A stretch of 64,000 bases of DNA from Rikenellaceae bacterium (GTDB taxonomy: Bacteria > Bacteroidota > Bacteroidia > Bacteroidales > Rikenellaceae), in assembly GCA_017935625.1 (NCBI GenBank), contig JAGBHC010000031.1, positions 1 through 64,000 of the forward strand, written 5' to 3'. Below are positions 36,991 to 45,789 of this stretch, piece by piece; within the stretch, counting starts at the first letter, position 1; each line of letters begins with the position of its first letter. The notes beneath the pieces are model-generated. The model ran no database searches. It saw nothing but the letters and a program-made list of their open reading frames with translations, and had not been told where the DNA came from. The position numbers were made by a program, and so were the translations under genes.

Positions 36991-37104
36991 GAGGCAAGGA
37001 TGCGAACGGGTGGAAGGTGTGGAACTTTCGCAGCCCTTTTACGTCAGGAGCCGCGGAATCGGGAGGCTCGATGGGGGTCTTTCTCCTTGAGATTCGGTGT
37101 TGGC

Positions 37105-37400
37105 ACCGGGGACCGGGCGTGTGACCGGGAGGTTCTCAGGCCGTATCCGGAAACGCGCGGTTGAAGCGAGCGTGCGGGGGGCATCGCCCTGGCGTCGGGG
37201 TGGCTTTCGAGCGTGTGACAGAGAGGTTCTCAGGCCGTATCCGGAAACGCGCGGTTGAAGCGAGCGTGTGAGGGGGCATCATCCCGGCACCGGGGTTGGC
37301 TTTCGGGCATGTGACCGGGTGGTTCTCAGGCTGTATTTGGAAACGCGCGGTTGAAGCGAGCGTGCGGGGGCATCATCCCGGCACCGGGGCGGGCGGAGAG
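37105..37400. repeat. About 95-bp tandem repeat array, three copies
   Basis: GGTTCTCAGG occurs at 37131, 37225 and 37321 (steps of 94 and 96 bp), each followed by a CGTATCCGGAAACGCGCGG-like segment and GTTGAAGCGAGCGTG. Copies are about 90 percent alike by eye. Non-coding; it ends about 70 bp before the rsmD stop codon. Confidence 0.92.
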
Positions 37401-37472
37401 CATGTTTGGGGGAAGTTTCCGAGGAACGCCGAATGGCTTCGTATTCAGCGCCGGTCTGTTCCGGGGCGGGTC

Positions 37473-38006
37473 TCAGGCGCGGAACATCGAGAATTGTACG
37501 CTGCCGTAACTGCGTCGTTGCAAGAAGCGGGGATGTGCGGAGAAGTCCATGTTCTTCGAATGCTCGAAGACGAGCAGCCCCTCCTCCTTCAGCAGGCCGT
37601 GTTCGAAGACGGCATCCACCACCTGTTCGCTGCCGGCCAGGTCGTAGGGGGCGTCCGAGAAGATGAGGTCGAAACGCTTGGGGCAGCTTTTGAGATAGAG
37701 GAAGACGTTGGCCTTCACGGCGAACAGATTGTCGAACCCGAACGAGGCGGCCGTGGTGCGGATGTAGTTGTAGTGTACGGCATTTATCTCCACCGAGGTG
37801 ACGCTCTGCGCTCCGCGCGAGGCGAATTCATAGCTGATGGAGCCCGTGCCGGCAAAGAGGTCGAGCACGTCGATTCGTTCGAAATCGACCAGATTCCCCA
37901 GTACGTTGAAGAGGTTCTCCTTGGCGAAATCCGTCGTGGGACGTGCTCTGAGGTTTCGCGGCGGCGTTATGACCCGACCGCGTTGCGAGCCGCTGATTAT
38001 TCTCAT
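37473..38006 (-). CDS. rsmD: 16S rRNA (guanine(966)-N(2))-methyltransferase
   Basis: Methylates G966 of 16S rRNA during 30S assembly. The 177-residue protein has the RsmD N terminus MRIISGSQRGRVITPP, the SAM-binding VLDLFAGTGSISYEFASRG (about 48-66) and the catalytic loop SDAPYD, a variant of the usual DPPY. Last gene of a four-gene minus-strand unit, 3 bp after the DUF3822 gene. Confidence 0.95.
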   Translation of the reverse strand: MRIISGSQRGRVITPPRNLRARPTTDFAKENLFNVLGNLVDFERIDVLDLFAGTGSISYEFASRGAQSVTSVEINAVHYNYIRTTAASFGFDNLFAVKANVFLYLKSCPKRFDLIFSDAPYDLAGSEQVVDAVFEHGLLKEEGLLVFEHSKNMDFSAHPRFLQRRSYGSVQFSMFRA

Positions 38007-38009
38007 ACC

Positions 38010-38645
38010 TCACACTCGTTTTACGTTGCGCCAATAGCGGGAGAGCGTCTTGCAGGTCGGCGCTTCGGCGTATATATATATGGTATAGTCTTTTATCGGG
38101 AAGAGCTCGCCGAGCCGCGTCAGGTAGTAGACCAGGTCGGCGTCGCCGTCGAACGGCAGGACGTGGGCATAGCGCAGCGCTTCGCCGCGCACGGTCAGAT
38201 AGACGCGCGGCCCCTGTACCGAAATCTGCACCGCCGAGGGGGCGGTGTCGGCAGCCAGAAGCTGCAGGGGGGAGACGAACCGGGCGAGCGGAGCCGCACG
38301 GCGCACCGCATCGAGAGCGGCACCGTCGAATGCCGCGACGGCCGCGATGCCGCCCACCGGGGCGCATAGCACCGTCCGCTCTCCTTCGGCCGGGGCCAGT
38401 CCGTCGGTGCGCAGGCAGGCCTCGGCGTCCTCCGCCCGGAAGAGCGCTTCCGGAATGAGCGCCACGCGGTGCGTGTCGAGCGCGACCGCGGGATGCTGGC
38501 CGAGGGCCGGGGCGGGCGGCACCGCATCGCCCCGAGGGGCGGGACGGAGGTTCGCACCGGCCTCTGAAAAAGAGTGTCCACCCAGCGATAACTGAATGGA
38601 CACCTCTTTGAAACGTTTATCTATGTTATTCCCAGTTACCTGCAT
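38010..38645 (-). CDS. DUF3822 family protein
   Basis: A 211-residue soluble protein that matches the pattern of the DUF3822 family in Bacteroidetes, thought to have an actin/ASKHA-like fold (my recollection; not verifiable here). The middle is rich in Ala and Pro. Such genes are typically found directly upstream of rsmD, as here. The start MQVTGNN overlaps the end of the upstream gene by 20 bp, consistent with a coupled operon; a shorter start cannot be excluded. Confidence 0.8.
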   Translation of the reverse strand: MQVTGNNIDKRFKEVSIQLSLGGHSFSEAGANLRPAPRGDAVPPAPALGQHPAVALDTHRVALIPEALFRAEDAEACLRTDGLAPAEGERTVLCAPVGGIAAVAAFDGAALDAVRRAAPLARFVSPLQLLAADTAPSAVQISVQGPRVYLTVRGEALRYAHVLPFDGDADLVYYLTRLGELFPIKDYTIYIYAEAPTCKTLSRYWRNVKRV

Positions 38646-38937
38646 CGTTGGTTGCTTCGGTCATGGAACCTACCTTGATACCGGGGTATTTCGACATCAC
38701 GTTGATTTGCTCGTCGATGAGGTTGATGAGCTGCTGGCGGTCGAGGTCTGCGAGGAACATCTTGAAAGGAGCCTTGCACTCGAATACGGGGACGTTCACA
38801 CCGGCGCCGGTCATCAGGTTGCCGGCTGCCAGAATGTATTTCGCCTGGTTCTCGCCATAGGGGATGTAGGGCAACTCGCGAACCTGGTCCACGGAGAGCT
38901 TCTTGGCGCCGAACACGGTGTCTTTCACCGCTACCAT
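38626..38937 (-). CDS. Small conserved hypothetical protein
   Basis: A 103-residue soluble protein, MVAVKDTVFGAKKL onward, without signal peptide or membrane segment. It reads as a compact alpha/beta protein (KYILAAGNLMTGAGVNVPVFECKAPFKMFLADLD at about 33-66). Function unknown. It sits 3 bp after the membrane-anchored gene upstream, and its end overlaps the DUF3822 gene. Confidence 0.78.
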   Translation of the reverse strand: MVAVKDTVFGAKKLSVDQVRELPYIPYGENQAKYILAAGNLMTGAGVNVPVFECKAPFKMFLADLDRQQLINLIDEQINVMSKYPGIKVGSMTEATNDAGNWE

Positions 38938-38940
38938 GAA

Positions 38941-39246
38941 CTACTCCTCTTTGAAACGACCCTTGGCTACGGCTACGGAGTCGTCCTTGGAGCCGAAACT
39001 GCGGACGAACACGAGGCTGTCGTTGAGGACGAAATCGATGAGGCTGTCGAAGTCGCCAGTATATCTCTGGTATTTCTGTTTGTAAGCCTGCTGAGCCAGA
39101 CGGATGTCTTTGATGCGCTCGACCACAGCGCTTTGGCGTTTCTTGACTTCATTCTGGAAACGCACGGGGGTCATCACGCTATCGTAGAGGTAGTAGCCCA
39201 GACCCACAATCGCAATTGCAAGAAGAATTTGAAATACTTTTTTCAT
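38941..39246 (-). CDS. Small membrane-anchored hypothetical protein
   Basis: A 101-residue protein with one N-terminal membrane segment (about 4-21) and a charged, helical extracytoplasmic part (FQNEVKKRQSAVVERIKDIRLAQQAYKQKYQ, about 30-60), likely a short coiled coil. The layout of a hydrophobic helix followed by an amphipathic helix recalls pilin-like proteins, but there is no prepilin cleavage motif. First gene of the unit ending in rsmD; function unknown. Confidence 0.78.
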   Translation of the reverse strand: MKKVFQILLAIAIVGLGYYLYDSVMTPVRFQNEVKKRQSAVVERIKDIRLAQQAYKQKYQRYTGDFDSLIDFVLNDSLVFVRSFGSKDDSVAVAKGRFKEE

Positions 39247-39261
39247 TATTAATTTTTGTTT

Positions 39262-39269
39262 TAAGTTTG
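39262..39269 (+). promoter_or_regulatory. Promoter -7 box for the RecD-like helicase gene
   Basis: TAAGTTTG matches TAnnTTTG, with TTTT 19 bp upstream as an imperfect -33. Start near 39276, about 37 nt before the gene. Confidence 0.5.
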
Positions 39270-39312
39270 TAGCAATTTAAGTCATGGATTGCCCGTAAAA
39301 CGTCATCGAAAA

Positions 39313-40731
39313 ATGCTAAACGAACATATCACGACCCAAATTTACGCAAATTTTGGATTTACGCCAACTTTTGGGCAAAAAATAATAATAGAAAAGTTGT
39401 CGGCTTTCGTGTGCGATTCCGATTACGAGAAGATTTTCATTCTCAACGGATATGCCGGAACGGGCAAAACCACACTGATTTCGGCGCTCGTCGCCACGCT
39501 CAAGGAGCTGAAAATCAAACCTATTTTGTTGGCGCCCACGGGACGTGCGGCCAAAGTGATGGCCCACTACTCGGGCCAGCGGGCGCTGACTGTCCACAAG
39601 CGTATCTATCTCCAGCAGAGCGCTTCCTCCTTCGAGGCCCGCTTCTCGCTGGGGCTCAACCGCGAACACGATGCCTGCTTCATCATCGACGAGGCCTCCA
39701 TGCTGAGCAACTATTCGGGCGACGGGACGGTGTTCGGGTCGGGCTCGTTGCTCGACGACCTGATAACCTATGTGCGGAAGGGGCTCCGGTGCAGACTGAT
39801 TCTGGTGGGCGACAACGCCCAGCTGCCTCCCGTGGGGCACGACCGCAGCCCGGCCCTCGACCCCGCCTATATGGGGCGCTACGGCGAGGTGGAGTACGCC
39901 ACGCTCGACGAGGTGGTGCGCCAGCAGGCCGATTCGGGCATTCTGTTCAATGCCACCCTGGTGCGCTGCATGCTCGAGAACGGCATCTATGCGCCGCCCC
40001 GCTTCGCGATGGACTATCCCGACGTGGAGGCCGTTGCGGCGGTCGATTTCATGGAGAAGCTGGAGGAGTGCTACTCGCGCTACGGCCGCGACCAGACCAT
40101 CGTCATCACCCGTTCCAACAAGCGGGCGAACCGCTTCAACGAGGGCATCCGCCGGCGGGTGCTCTACGCCGAGGAGGAGATAGAGAGCGGCGACATGTTG
40201 ATGATTGTCAAGAATAACTACCATTATGCCGAGCAGGACAAGGAGTGTCCCGTGGATTTCATCGCCAACGGCGATATCGCCCGCCTGCGCCGCCTGCGCC
40301 GGGTCGAGGAGCTCTACGGGTTCCGTTTCGCGCAGGCCACCCTCGAGTTCGACGACTACGGGCTGGAGATGGATTGCAAGCTGCTGCTCGACACGCTCGC
40401 TTCCGAGTCGCCGTCGCTGACCCGCGAGCAGAGCAGCGCGCTCTTCTATGCCGTGGCCGAGGACTATGCCGACATCCGCAGCAAGGTCAAGCGCTACAAG
40501 GAGGTGCGCGAGAATCCCTATTTCAACGCCATGCAGGTGAAGTTCGCCTATGCCGTCACCTGCCACAAGGCGCAGGGCGGACAGTGGAGCGCGGTGTTCG
40601 TGGACCAGATGCTCTTCGGCGAGGAGACCATGTCGCGCGACCTGATGCGCTGGCTCTACACGGCGCTGACACGTGCCGCCGAAAAGCTCTATCTGGTCAA
40701 TTTCGACGACCGTTTCTTTGACGAAAAATAA
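39313..40731 (+). CDS. ATP-dependent RecD-like DNA helicase
   Basis: Superfamily 1B helicase related to RecD2 but shorter (472 residues), without the long N-terminal region of RecD2. Walker A GYAGTGKTT at 46-54, Walker B FIIDEASML, a VGDNAQLPPVG motif III and the C-terminal VTCHKAQGGQW and YTALTRA motifs are all present, so it should be active in DNA repair or recombination. The ATG at 39313 is preferred over an upstream TTG codon. Its 3' end contains the promoter of mutS. Confidence 0.92.
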   Translation: MLNEHITTQIYANFGFTPTFGQKIIIEKLSAFVCDSDYEKIFILNGYAGTGKTTLISALVATLKELKIKPILLAPTGRAAKVMAHYSGQRALTVHKRIYLQQSASSFEARFSLGLNREHDACFIIDEASMLSNYSGDGTVFGSGSLLDDLITYVRKGLRCRLILVGDNAQLPPVGHDRSPALDPAYMGRYGEVEYATLDEVVRQQADSGILFNATLVRCMLENGIYAPPRFAMDYPDVEAVAAVDFMEKLEECYSRYGRDQTIVITRSNKRANRFNEGIRRRVLYAEEEIESGDMLMIVKNNYHYAEQDKECPVDFIANGDIARLRRLRRVEELYGFRFAQATLEFDDYGLEMDCKLLLDTLASESPSLTREQSSALFYAVAEDYADIRSKVKRYKEVRENPYFNAMQVKFAYAVTCHKAQGGQWSAVFVDQMLFGEETMSRDLMRWLYTALTRAAEKLYLVNFDDRFFDEK

Positions 40732-40747
40732 AAAAATCGTACCTTTA
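40717..40747 (+). promoter_or_regulatory. Promoter of mutS
   Basis: TTTG (40717-40720), exactly 19 bp, TACCTTTA (40740-40747). The -33 element lies inside the last codons of the helicase gene. Start near 40754, leader about 122 nt. Confidence 0.65.
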
Positions 40748-40875
40748 TCGGGCCGGAAAAGGCGTTGCCGAGGCGTTCGTTTTTACAATAATCTATTGAC
40801 CGGGCGAGCGATACCGGCCGGCCTGTCCGCCGCATTTTTACTTTATTATACGAGATAACGACAAGCACTCTCATC

Positions 40876-43521
40876 GTGGAAAAAAAGATTGAAAAGAGAT
40901 ACGTGGAGACGCCGCTCATGAAGCAATATTACTCCATCAAGGCGGTGCATCCCGATTCGATACTGCTCTTTCGCGTAGGGGACTTCTACGAGACGTTCGG
41001 CGACGACGCCATCAAGGCGAGCTCCATTCTGGGCATCACCCTCACCCGGCGTGCCAACGGGGCGGCCTCCTATGTGGAGCTGGCCGGATTCCCCTACCAT
41101 GCGCTGGATGTCTACATGCCCAAGCTGGTGCGGGCCGGCGAACGGGTGGCGGTCTGCGAGCAGCTCGAGGACCCGAAAACCACCAAGAAGATAGTCAAGC
41201 GGGGCATCATCGAACTGGTCACGCCGGGCATCGCGCTCAACGACAACATTCTGGCCAATAAGGAGAACACGTTCCTGGCGGCCGTCTACTTCGGCGGCAA
41301 GAACACGGGAGCGGCCTTTCTCGACATTTCGACCGGCGAGTTCTTCGTGGCCGAGGGCAGCGACCACTACATCGACAAGCTGCTTTCGAACCTGGCCCCC
41401 AAGGAGATTGTCTATCAGCGGGGGTACGAACAGCGGTTCGAGGAGGCCTTCGGCCGCGGCTACTACACCTACAAGCTCGACGAGTGGGTCTTTTCGCTGG
41501 ATATCAACCGCGACAAGCTCTGCACCCAGCTGGGGACCCGTTCGCTCAAGGGTTTCGGCATCGAGCGCATGGGCAGCGGCATCTCGGCCGCCGGGGCCAT
41601 CCTCTACTACCTGGAGTTCACCGAGCATCGCGACGTGAAGCACATCTCCTCCATTTCGCGCATCGACGAGGACAAATACGTGTGGATAGACAAGTTCACC
41701 ATCCGCAACCTGGAGCTCTTTTCCACCAACAGCCAGTACGACAAGACCAGCTTCGCCGAGGTCATCGACCGCACGGCCACACCCATGGGCGGACGTCTGC
41801 TCAAGCGGTGGATATCGCTTCCCATCAAGGATATGGAGCGCCTCAACCGCCGTCTCGACACGGTGGGGGCCCTGCTGGCCGACGACGCGCTGCGCGAGGA
41901 GCTGGGCGAAGCGCTCGCTTCGGTGGGCGACATGGAGCGCATCTGTTCGCGCATCGCGGCCCGCAGGGTGACTCCGCGCGAGCTGGTGCAGATTAAGAAT
42001 TCGCTCTTCTCGCTGGAGAAGGCCCGCGACCTGCTCTGCGGGAGCGGAGCTCCGGTGCTCTCGGCGGTGGCCGAAGCCATCGACCTGTGCCTGGAGGTGC
42101 GCGAGCGCATCGGCCGGGAGATATATCCCGACCCGGCCAACAACCAGATTGCCAAGGGCGGGGTCATAGCCGACGGGGTGGACATGGAGCTCGACGACCT
42201 GCGCCGCATCGCCCTGCACGGCAAGGAGGTGCTGGCCGACATCCAGCGTCACGAGAGCGAGCGCACGGGCATCCCGTCGCTCAAGATAAGTTTCAACAAC
42301 GTCTTCGGCTACTACATCGAGGTGCGCAACGCCCACAAGGAGAAGGTGCCGCCCGAATGGATACGCAAGCAGACGCTCACCTCCGCCGAGCGCTACATCA
42401 CCGCCGAGCTCAAGGAGTACGAGGAGAAGATTCTCGGAGCGGAGGAGAAGATGCTCGCCATCGAGGCCCGCATCTTCGCCGAACTCATCGAGTTCCTGAC
42501 CGGGCATCTCAAACGCTTGCAGACGGATGCCGCGGCGATAGCCCGTCTGGACTGCCTGCTGTCGTTCGCCCGCCTGGCCCGCGAACGCCGCTATTGCCGT
42601 CCGGTGCTCAACGACGGCAAGGCCATCGAGATACGGCAGGGACGCCATCCGGTCATCGAGACGCTGATGCCCGTGGGCGAGGAGTACGTGCCCAACGACA
42701 TCTCGCTGGACGCCGACCGGCAGCAAATCGTGATGATTACCGGTCCCAACATGAGCGGTAAGTCGGCTCTGCTGCGGCAGACGGCGCTCATCGTGCTCAT
42801 GGCCCAGATAGGCTGCTACGTGCCGGCGGCGAGTGCCGAGATAGGCATCGTGGACAAGATTTTCACCCGTGTGGGGGCCAGCGACAACATCTCGCAGGGC
42901 GAATCGACCTTCATGGTGGAGATGCTCGAGAGCGCCAGCATCCTCAACAACATCTCCGACCGCAGCCTGGTGCTGCTCGACGAAATCGGCCGCGGAACGA
43001 GCACCTACGACGGTATCTCCATCGCCTGGGCGATGGTGGAGTACATCCACAATCACCCCACGGCCCGGGCCAAGACGCTGTTCGCCACCCACTACCACGA
43101 GCTCAACGAGATGGAGCAGGTGTGCGAGCGGGTCCGCAACTACCACGTCTCGGTGCGCGAGGTGGACAAGAACATCGTCTTTCTGCGTAAGCTCGAGCCC
43201 GGGGGCACCGAGCATTCGTTCGGTATTCACGTCGCCAAGGTGGCGGGCATGCCGCGCAAGGTGGTGGAGCGCGCCGAAAAGATACTCGTTTCGCTGGAGG
43301 AGCGCTATCGCCGCGAGGAGGGGGAGGCGAAGTCCGGCTCCCGTGCCGCACGCGGTTCCGAGGGCGCCGCTGCCGGAGGACTGCAGCTGAGCATGTTCCA
43401 GCTCGAGGACCCGGTGCTGATTCAGATTCGCGACCAGATAAAGGGGCTCGACATCGATTCGCTCACGCCGCTGGAGGCACTCAACAAACTCAACGAAATA
43501 AAGAAGATTGCCGGCATCTGA
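40876..43521 (+). CDS. mutS: DNA mismatch repair protein MutS
   Basis: Recognises mismatches and recruits MutL. The 881-residue protein has the mismatch-binding FYE motif ([12 protein letters not shown] near residue 36), the core and clamp domains, and the ABC-type ATPase with Walker [10 protein letters not shown] (623-631), the STFMVEM signature and Walker [17 protein letters not shown]. The length suits MutS1. The start is GTG: the N-terminal pattern begins there and the preceding sequence is not protein-like. A perfect terminator follows. Confidence 0.97.
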   Translation: MEKKIEKRYVETPLMKQYYSIKAVHPDSILLFRVGDFYETFGDDAIKASSILGITLTRRANGAASYVELAGFPYHALDVYMPKLVRAGERVAVCEQLEDPKTTKKIVKRGIIELVTPGIALNDNILANKENTFLAAVYFGGKNTGAAFLDISTGEFFVAEGSDHYIDKLLSNLAPKEIVYQRGYEQRFEEAFGRGYYTYKLDEWVFSLDINRDKLCTQLGTRSLKGFGIERMGSGISAAGAILYYLEFTEHRDVKHISSISRIDEDKYVWIDKFTIRNLELFSTNSQYDKTSFAEVIDRTATPMGGRLLKRWISLPIKDMERLNRRLDTVGALLADDALREELGEALASVGDMERICSRIAARRVTPRELVQIKNSLFSLEKARDLLCGSGAPVLSAVAEAIDLCLEVRERIGREIYPDPANNQIAKGGVIADGVDMELDDLRRIALHGKEVLADIQRHESERTGIPSLKISFNNVFGYYIEVRNAHKEKVPPEWIRKQTLTSAERYITAELKEYEEKILGAEEKMLAIEARIFAELIEFLTGHLKRLQTDAAAIARLDCLLSFARLARERRYCRPVLNDGKAIEIRQGRHPVIETLMPVGEEYVPNDISLDADRQQIVMITGPNMSGKSALLRQTALIVLMAQIGCYVPAASAEIGIVDKIFTRVGASDNISQGESTFMVEMLESASILNNISDRSLVLLDEIGRGTSTYDGISIAWAMVEYIHNHPTARAKTLFATHYHELNEMEQVCERVRNYHVSVREVDKNIVFLRKLEPGGTEHSFGIHVAKVAGMPRKVVERAEKILVSLEERYRREEGEAKSGSRAARGSEGAAAGGLQLSMFQLEDPVLIQIRDQIKGLDIDSLTPLEALNKLNEIKKIAGI

Positions 43522-43582
43522 TTTCGGTGACGGCAGGTCGCGGCGGGCGGAGAGGCTTGCCGCGGCGGAATCCGGAGAGGAG

Positions 43583-43616
43583 AAAGGCGGCCCGACACAT
43601 TCGTCGGGCCGCCTTT
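43583..43616 (+). terminator. Terminator after mutS
   Basis: Perfect stem of 14 bp, AAAGGCGGCCCGAC (43583-43596) with GTCGGGCCGCCTTT (43603-43616), 6-nt loop, and a short T tail. Confidence 0.88.
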
Positions 43617-43633
43617 TCCGTGTTCGCCGGTGC

Positions 43634-43956
43634 CGCGGGGAGTGTCCTGTGCCTTGGAGGAGGGTAGTCGGCAGGGTGAGGGCGACAGCCGGCCGGAGGG
43701 GGCGACTGGGCGTCTGCTACCGGTGCGGAGTGCGGACTGCGAGCCGGGGCGCGGGTGTGCCGCGGGCCGCGGAACCTGAAGGGGCTTGCGGCGGGGGCTT
43801 CGCTCCTTCTCCCGCATCGCGGGGAGTGTCTCGAGCCTTGGAGGAGGGTAGCCGGCAGGGTGAGGACGACAGCCGGCCGGACGGGGCGACTGGGCGTCTA
43901 CTGCCGGTGCGGAGTGCGAGCCGGGGCGCGGAACCTGAAAGGGCTTGCGGCGGGCG
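43634..43956. repeat. 184-bp direct duplication between mutS and rlmH
   Basis: CGCGGGGAGTGTC begins at 43634 and again at 43818. The first copy is complete; the second stops about 139 bp later, at the rlmH stop codon, and lacks one internal block present in the first copy. GC-rich and non-coding on both strands. Confidence 0.88.
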
Positions 43957-44430
43957 TTATGCGTGGTGGTAAGGTTCGTTGCGGAGGATGGTGAAGGCGC
44001 GGTAGAGCTGTTCGGCGAAGATGGCGCGGATAATCTGGTGGGAGAAGGTCATGCGCGAGAGCGACACCTTGTCGTCCGCCCGGCGGTAGACCTCGGGCGA
44101 GAAGCCGTAGGGACCGCCGATGACGAAGCAGAGGCGGCGGACGCCGCCGTTCATCCGTTTCTGAAGCCAGGAGGCGAACTCCACGGAGGTGTATTCCGTG
44201 CCGTTCTCGTCGAGCAGCACCACGTGGTCGCCCGGGGCGAGCTGGCGGAGTATGGCCTCCCCCTCCATGCGTTTCTGGCTCTCGGGCGAGAGTTTGCGGC
44301 TGCTCTTCACGTCGGGCAGCGTGACCAGCGAGGTCCGCGTGTGGAATCCCACCCGGCGGATGTACTCTTCGGTCAGCGTGCTTATCTGTTCCCGGTCGGT
44401 CTTGCCGACCACGATGAGGTCGATGTTCAT
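43957..44430 (-). CDS. rlmH: 23S rRNA (pseudouridine(1915)-N(3))-methyltransferase
   Basis: SPOUT-class methyltransferase that modifies helix 69 of 23S rRNA. The 157-residue protein has the trefoil-knot SAM-binding signature FVIGGPYGFSPEVYRRAD (about 102-119) and the C-terminal AEQLYRAFTILRNEPYHH characteristic of RlmH. Last gene of the tryptophanase unit, 19 bp after the GH2-like gene. Confidence 0.97.
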   Translation of the reverse strand: MNIDLIVVGKTDREQISTLTEEYIRRVGFHTRTSLVTLPDVKSSRKLSPESQKRMEGEAILRQLAPGDHVVLLDENGTEYTSVEFASWLQKRMNGGVRRLCFVIGGPYGFSPEVYRRADDKVSLSRMTFSHQIIRAIFAEQLYRAFTILRNEPYHHA

Positions 44431-44449
44431 GGCGCTTGTCCGGTGGCCA

Positions 44450-45787
44450 CTACTGCCGGGCCGGGGGAAGGGTTACGTCGTTGTTCCATTCGCCTCCGGC
44501 TCCCGGGAAGAGCACGGGGCGCGAGGGTTCCAGTCCGCGCAGCAGCTGGTAGCTCTTGTACATGTTGTAGCCGTTGCCGCTCTGCGGGGAGCCGAGCGAC
44601 CAGCCCACGATGCAGACGTGGTTGCGGCTGCGGCGGAACATGGCTTCGGTGCGTTGCAGACAGCGGTCGAGCCAGGCGGGGTCGTTGGCGGGCATGCTCC
44701 TGCGGCTGCCGTTCTCGGCGGGGGCGATGCTGATGTTGGCCCGGTCGATGACATAGAGTCCGGTACGGTCGCACAGCGTGTAGAACCACTCCGGCTGCGG
44801 ATAATCGACGCAGAGCAGATTGACGCCCGACTTCTTGAGCTCCCGCAGCCGGGCGAGGGCTGCGGCGGGGTCGTCCGGAGCGTTGAAGCGGGCCGTGACG
44901 GGCTCGATGGGGGCGCCGTTGCGCAGAATCCGGCCGTCGGCATACTCCGTGGTGCCGAATCCCACCTGCACCGGCACGTACTCCACCACGCGGCCGCCCT
45001 GCCGGATGAAGAGCATCACCCGGTAGAGTCTGGGCGAGGAGGCGCTCCACAGGTTGGGGATGGCGCCGTATACGAGCGAACGGAAGCGCATGGTGTCGGT
45101 CGAGTTCCCGGCCACCGTCATATCCTTGATGTTGTAGTCCTTGAGCTTGCCCGCCGGGTCGTAGATGTCGAATCCTGCGGTTATCTTCTCCGCCGAGTTG
45201 TAGCTGTTGGAGAGCACCAGCTCTATCTCCAGCACCCCGTGGTCGCGCGTGGAGTCGGGAGCCGCGGAGATGACGAAGTCGTCGATGCGCAGCTTGGGCT
45301 GGGAGTAGATGTAGCTGCCGGCGAAGGGGGTGCGGGCGTCGTCGGGGAGGCCGCCTTCGAGCCGGGCTCCCGGTCCGGGAGGCAGCAGGCGGAGGGTGAC
45401 GGTGTTCGTCCCTTCCGCGAGGCGGTCCGAGATGAGGAACTCCGAGGGGGTGCGGCTGTCCTCGCCCGTGCCGGCGGGGCGGCCGTTCACCAGGACGGCG
45501 AAAGCCTTGCGGCTCCCCTCGCAATGCAGGAAGACGTCGCGGTTGAGCCAGGCGAAGGGCACTTCGAAGGTGGCGGAGTAGTCGTTGCCCTCGGCGGTGA
45601 GTCCGCTCAGGGGGATGTAGTAGGCCGAGCGGGCGGGCTGGCCCGTTTCGGCACCCTCGCGGGTGTCGTAGCTGATGAACTCGCTGCGCGGGCGGGCCGC
45701 CGGGCGCTGGCCCCGCACCAGGGCGGGGGCGAGCGTCAGGGCTCCCAGCAGCAGCCAGAGCGGAATGCGTGCGGTGTGAAATCTCAT
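44450..45787 (-). CDS. Degenerate GH2 (beta-galactosidase-like) secreted protein
   Basis: A 445-residue protein with a signal peptide (cleavage near LVRGQ). It contains the GH2 sugar-binding jelly roll (about 45-185), the Ig-like domain (about 190-290) and the first part of the TIM barrel. At the acid/base site, where active GH2 enzymes read SLGNE, this protein reads GWSLGSPQSGNG: Asn-Glu is replaced by Ser-Pro. The sequence also stops soon after, before the nucleophile Glu would appear. It therefore looks like a non-catalytic glycan-binding relic or pseudoenzyme. It lies 2 bp after tnaA. No frameshift is needed to explain it. Confidence 0.82.
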   Translation of the reverse strand: MRFHTARIPLWLLLGALTLAPALVRGQRPAARPRSEFISYDTREGAETGQPARSAYYIPLSGLTAEGNDYSATFEVPFAWLNRDVFLHCEGSRKAFAVLVNGRPAGTGEDSRTPSEFLISDRLAEGTNTVTLRLLPPGPGARLEGGLPDDARTPFAGSYIYSQPKLRIDDFVISAAPDSTRDHGVLEIELVLSNSYNSAEKITAGFDIYDPAGKLKDYNIKDMTVAGNSTDTMRFRSLVYGAIPNLWSASSPRLYRVMLFIRQGGRVVEYVPVQVGFGTTEYADGRILRNGAPIEPVTARFNAPDDPAAALARLRELKKSGVNLLCVDYPQPEWFYTLCDRTGLYVIDRANISIAPAENGSRRSMPANDPAWLDRCLQRTEAMFRRSRNHVCIVGWSLGSPQSGNGYNMYKSYQLLRGLEPSRPVLFPGAGGEWNNDVTLPPARQ

Positions 45788-45789
45788 TT

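Noticed and set aside
32073-37400. CRISPR array
   Set aside because: The repeat arrays are contiguous tandem units with no unique spacers of 30-40 bp, units are too long or too variable, and no cas gene is present.
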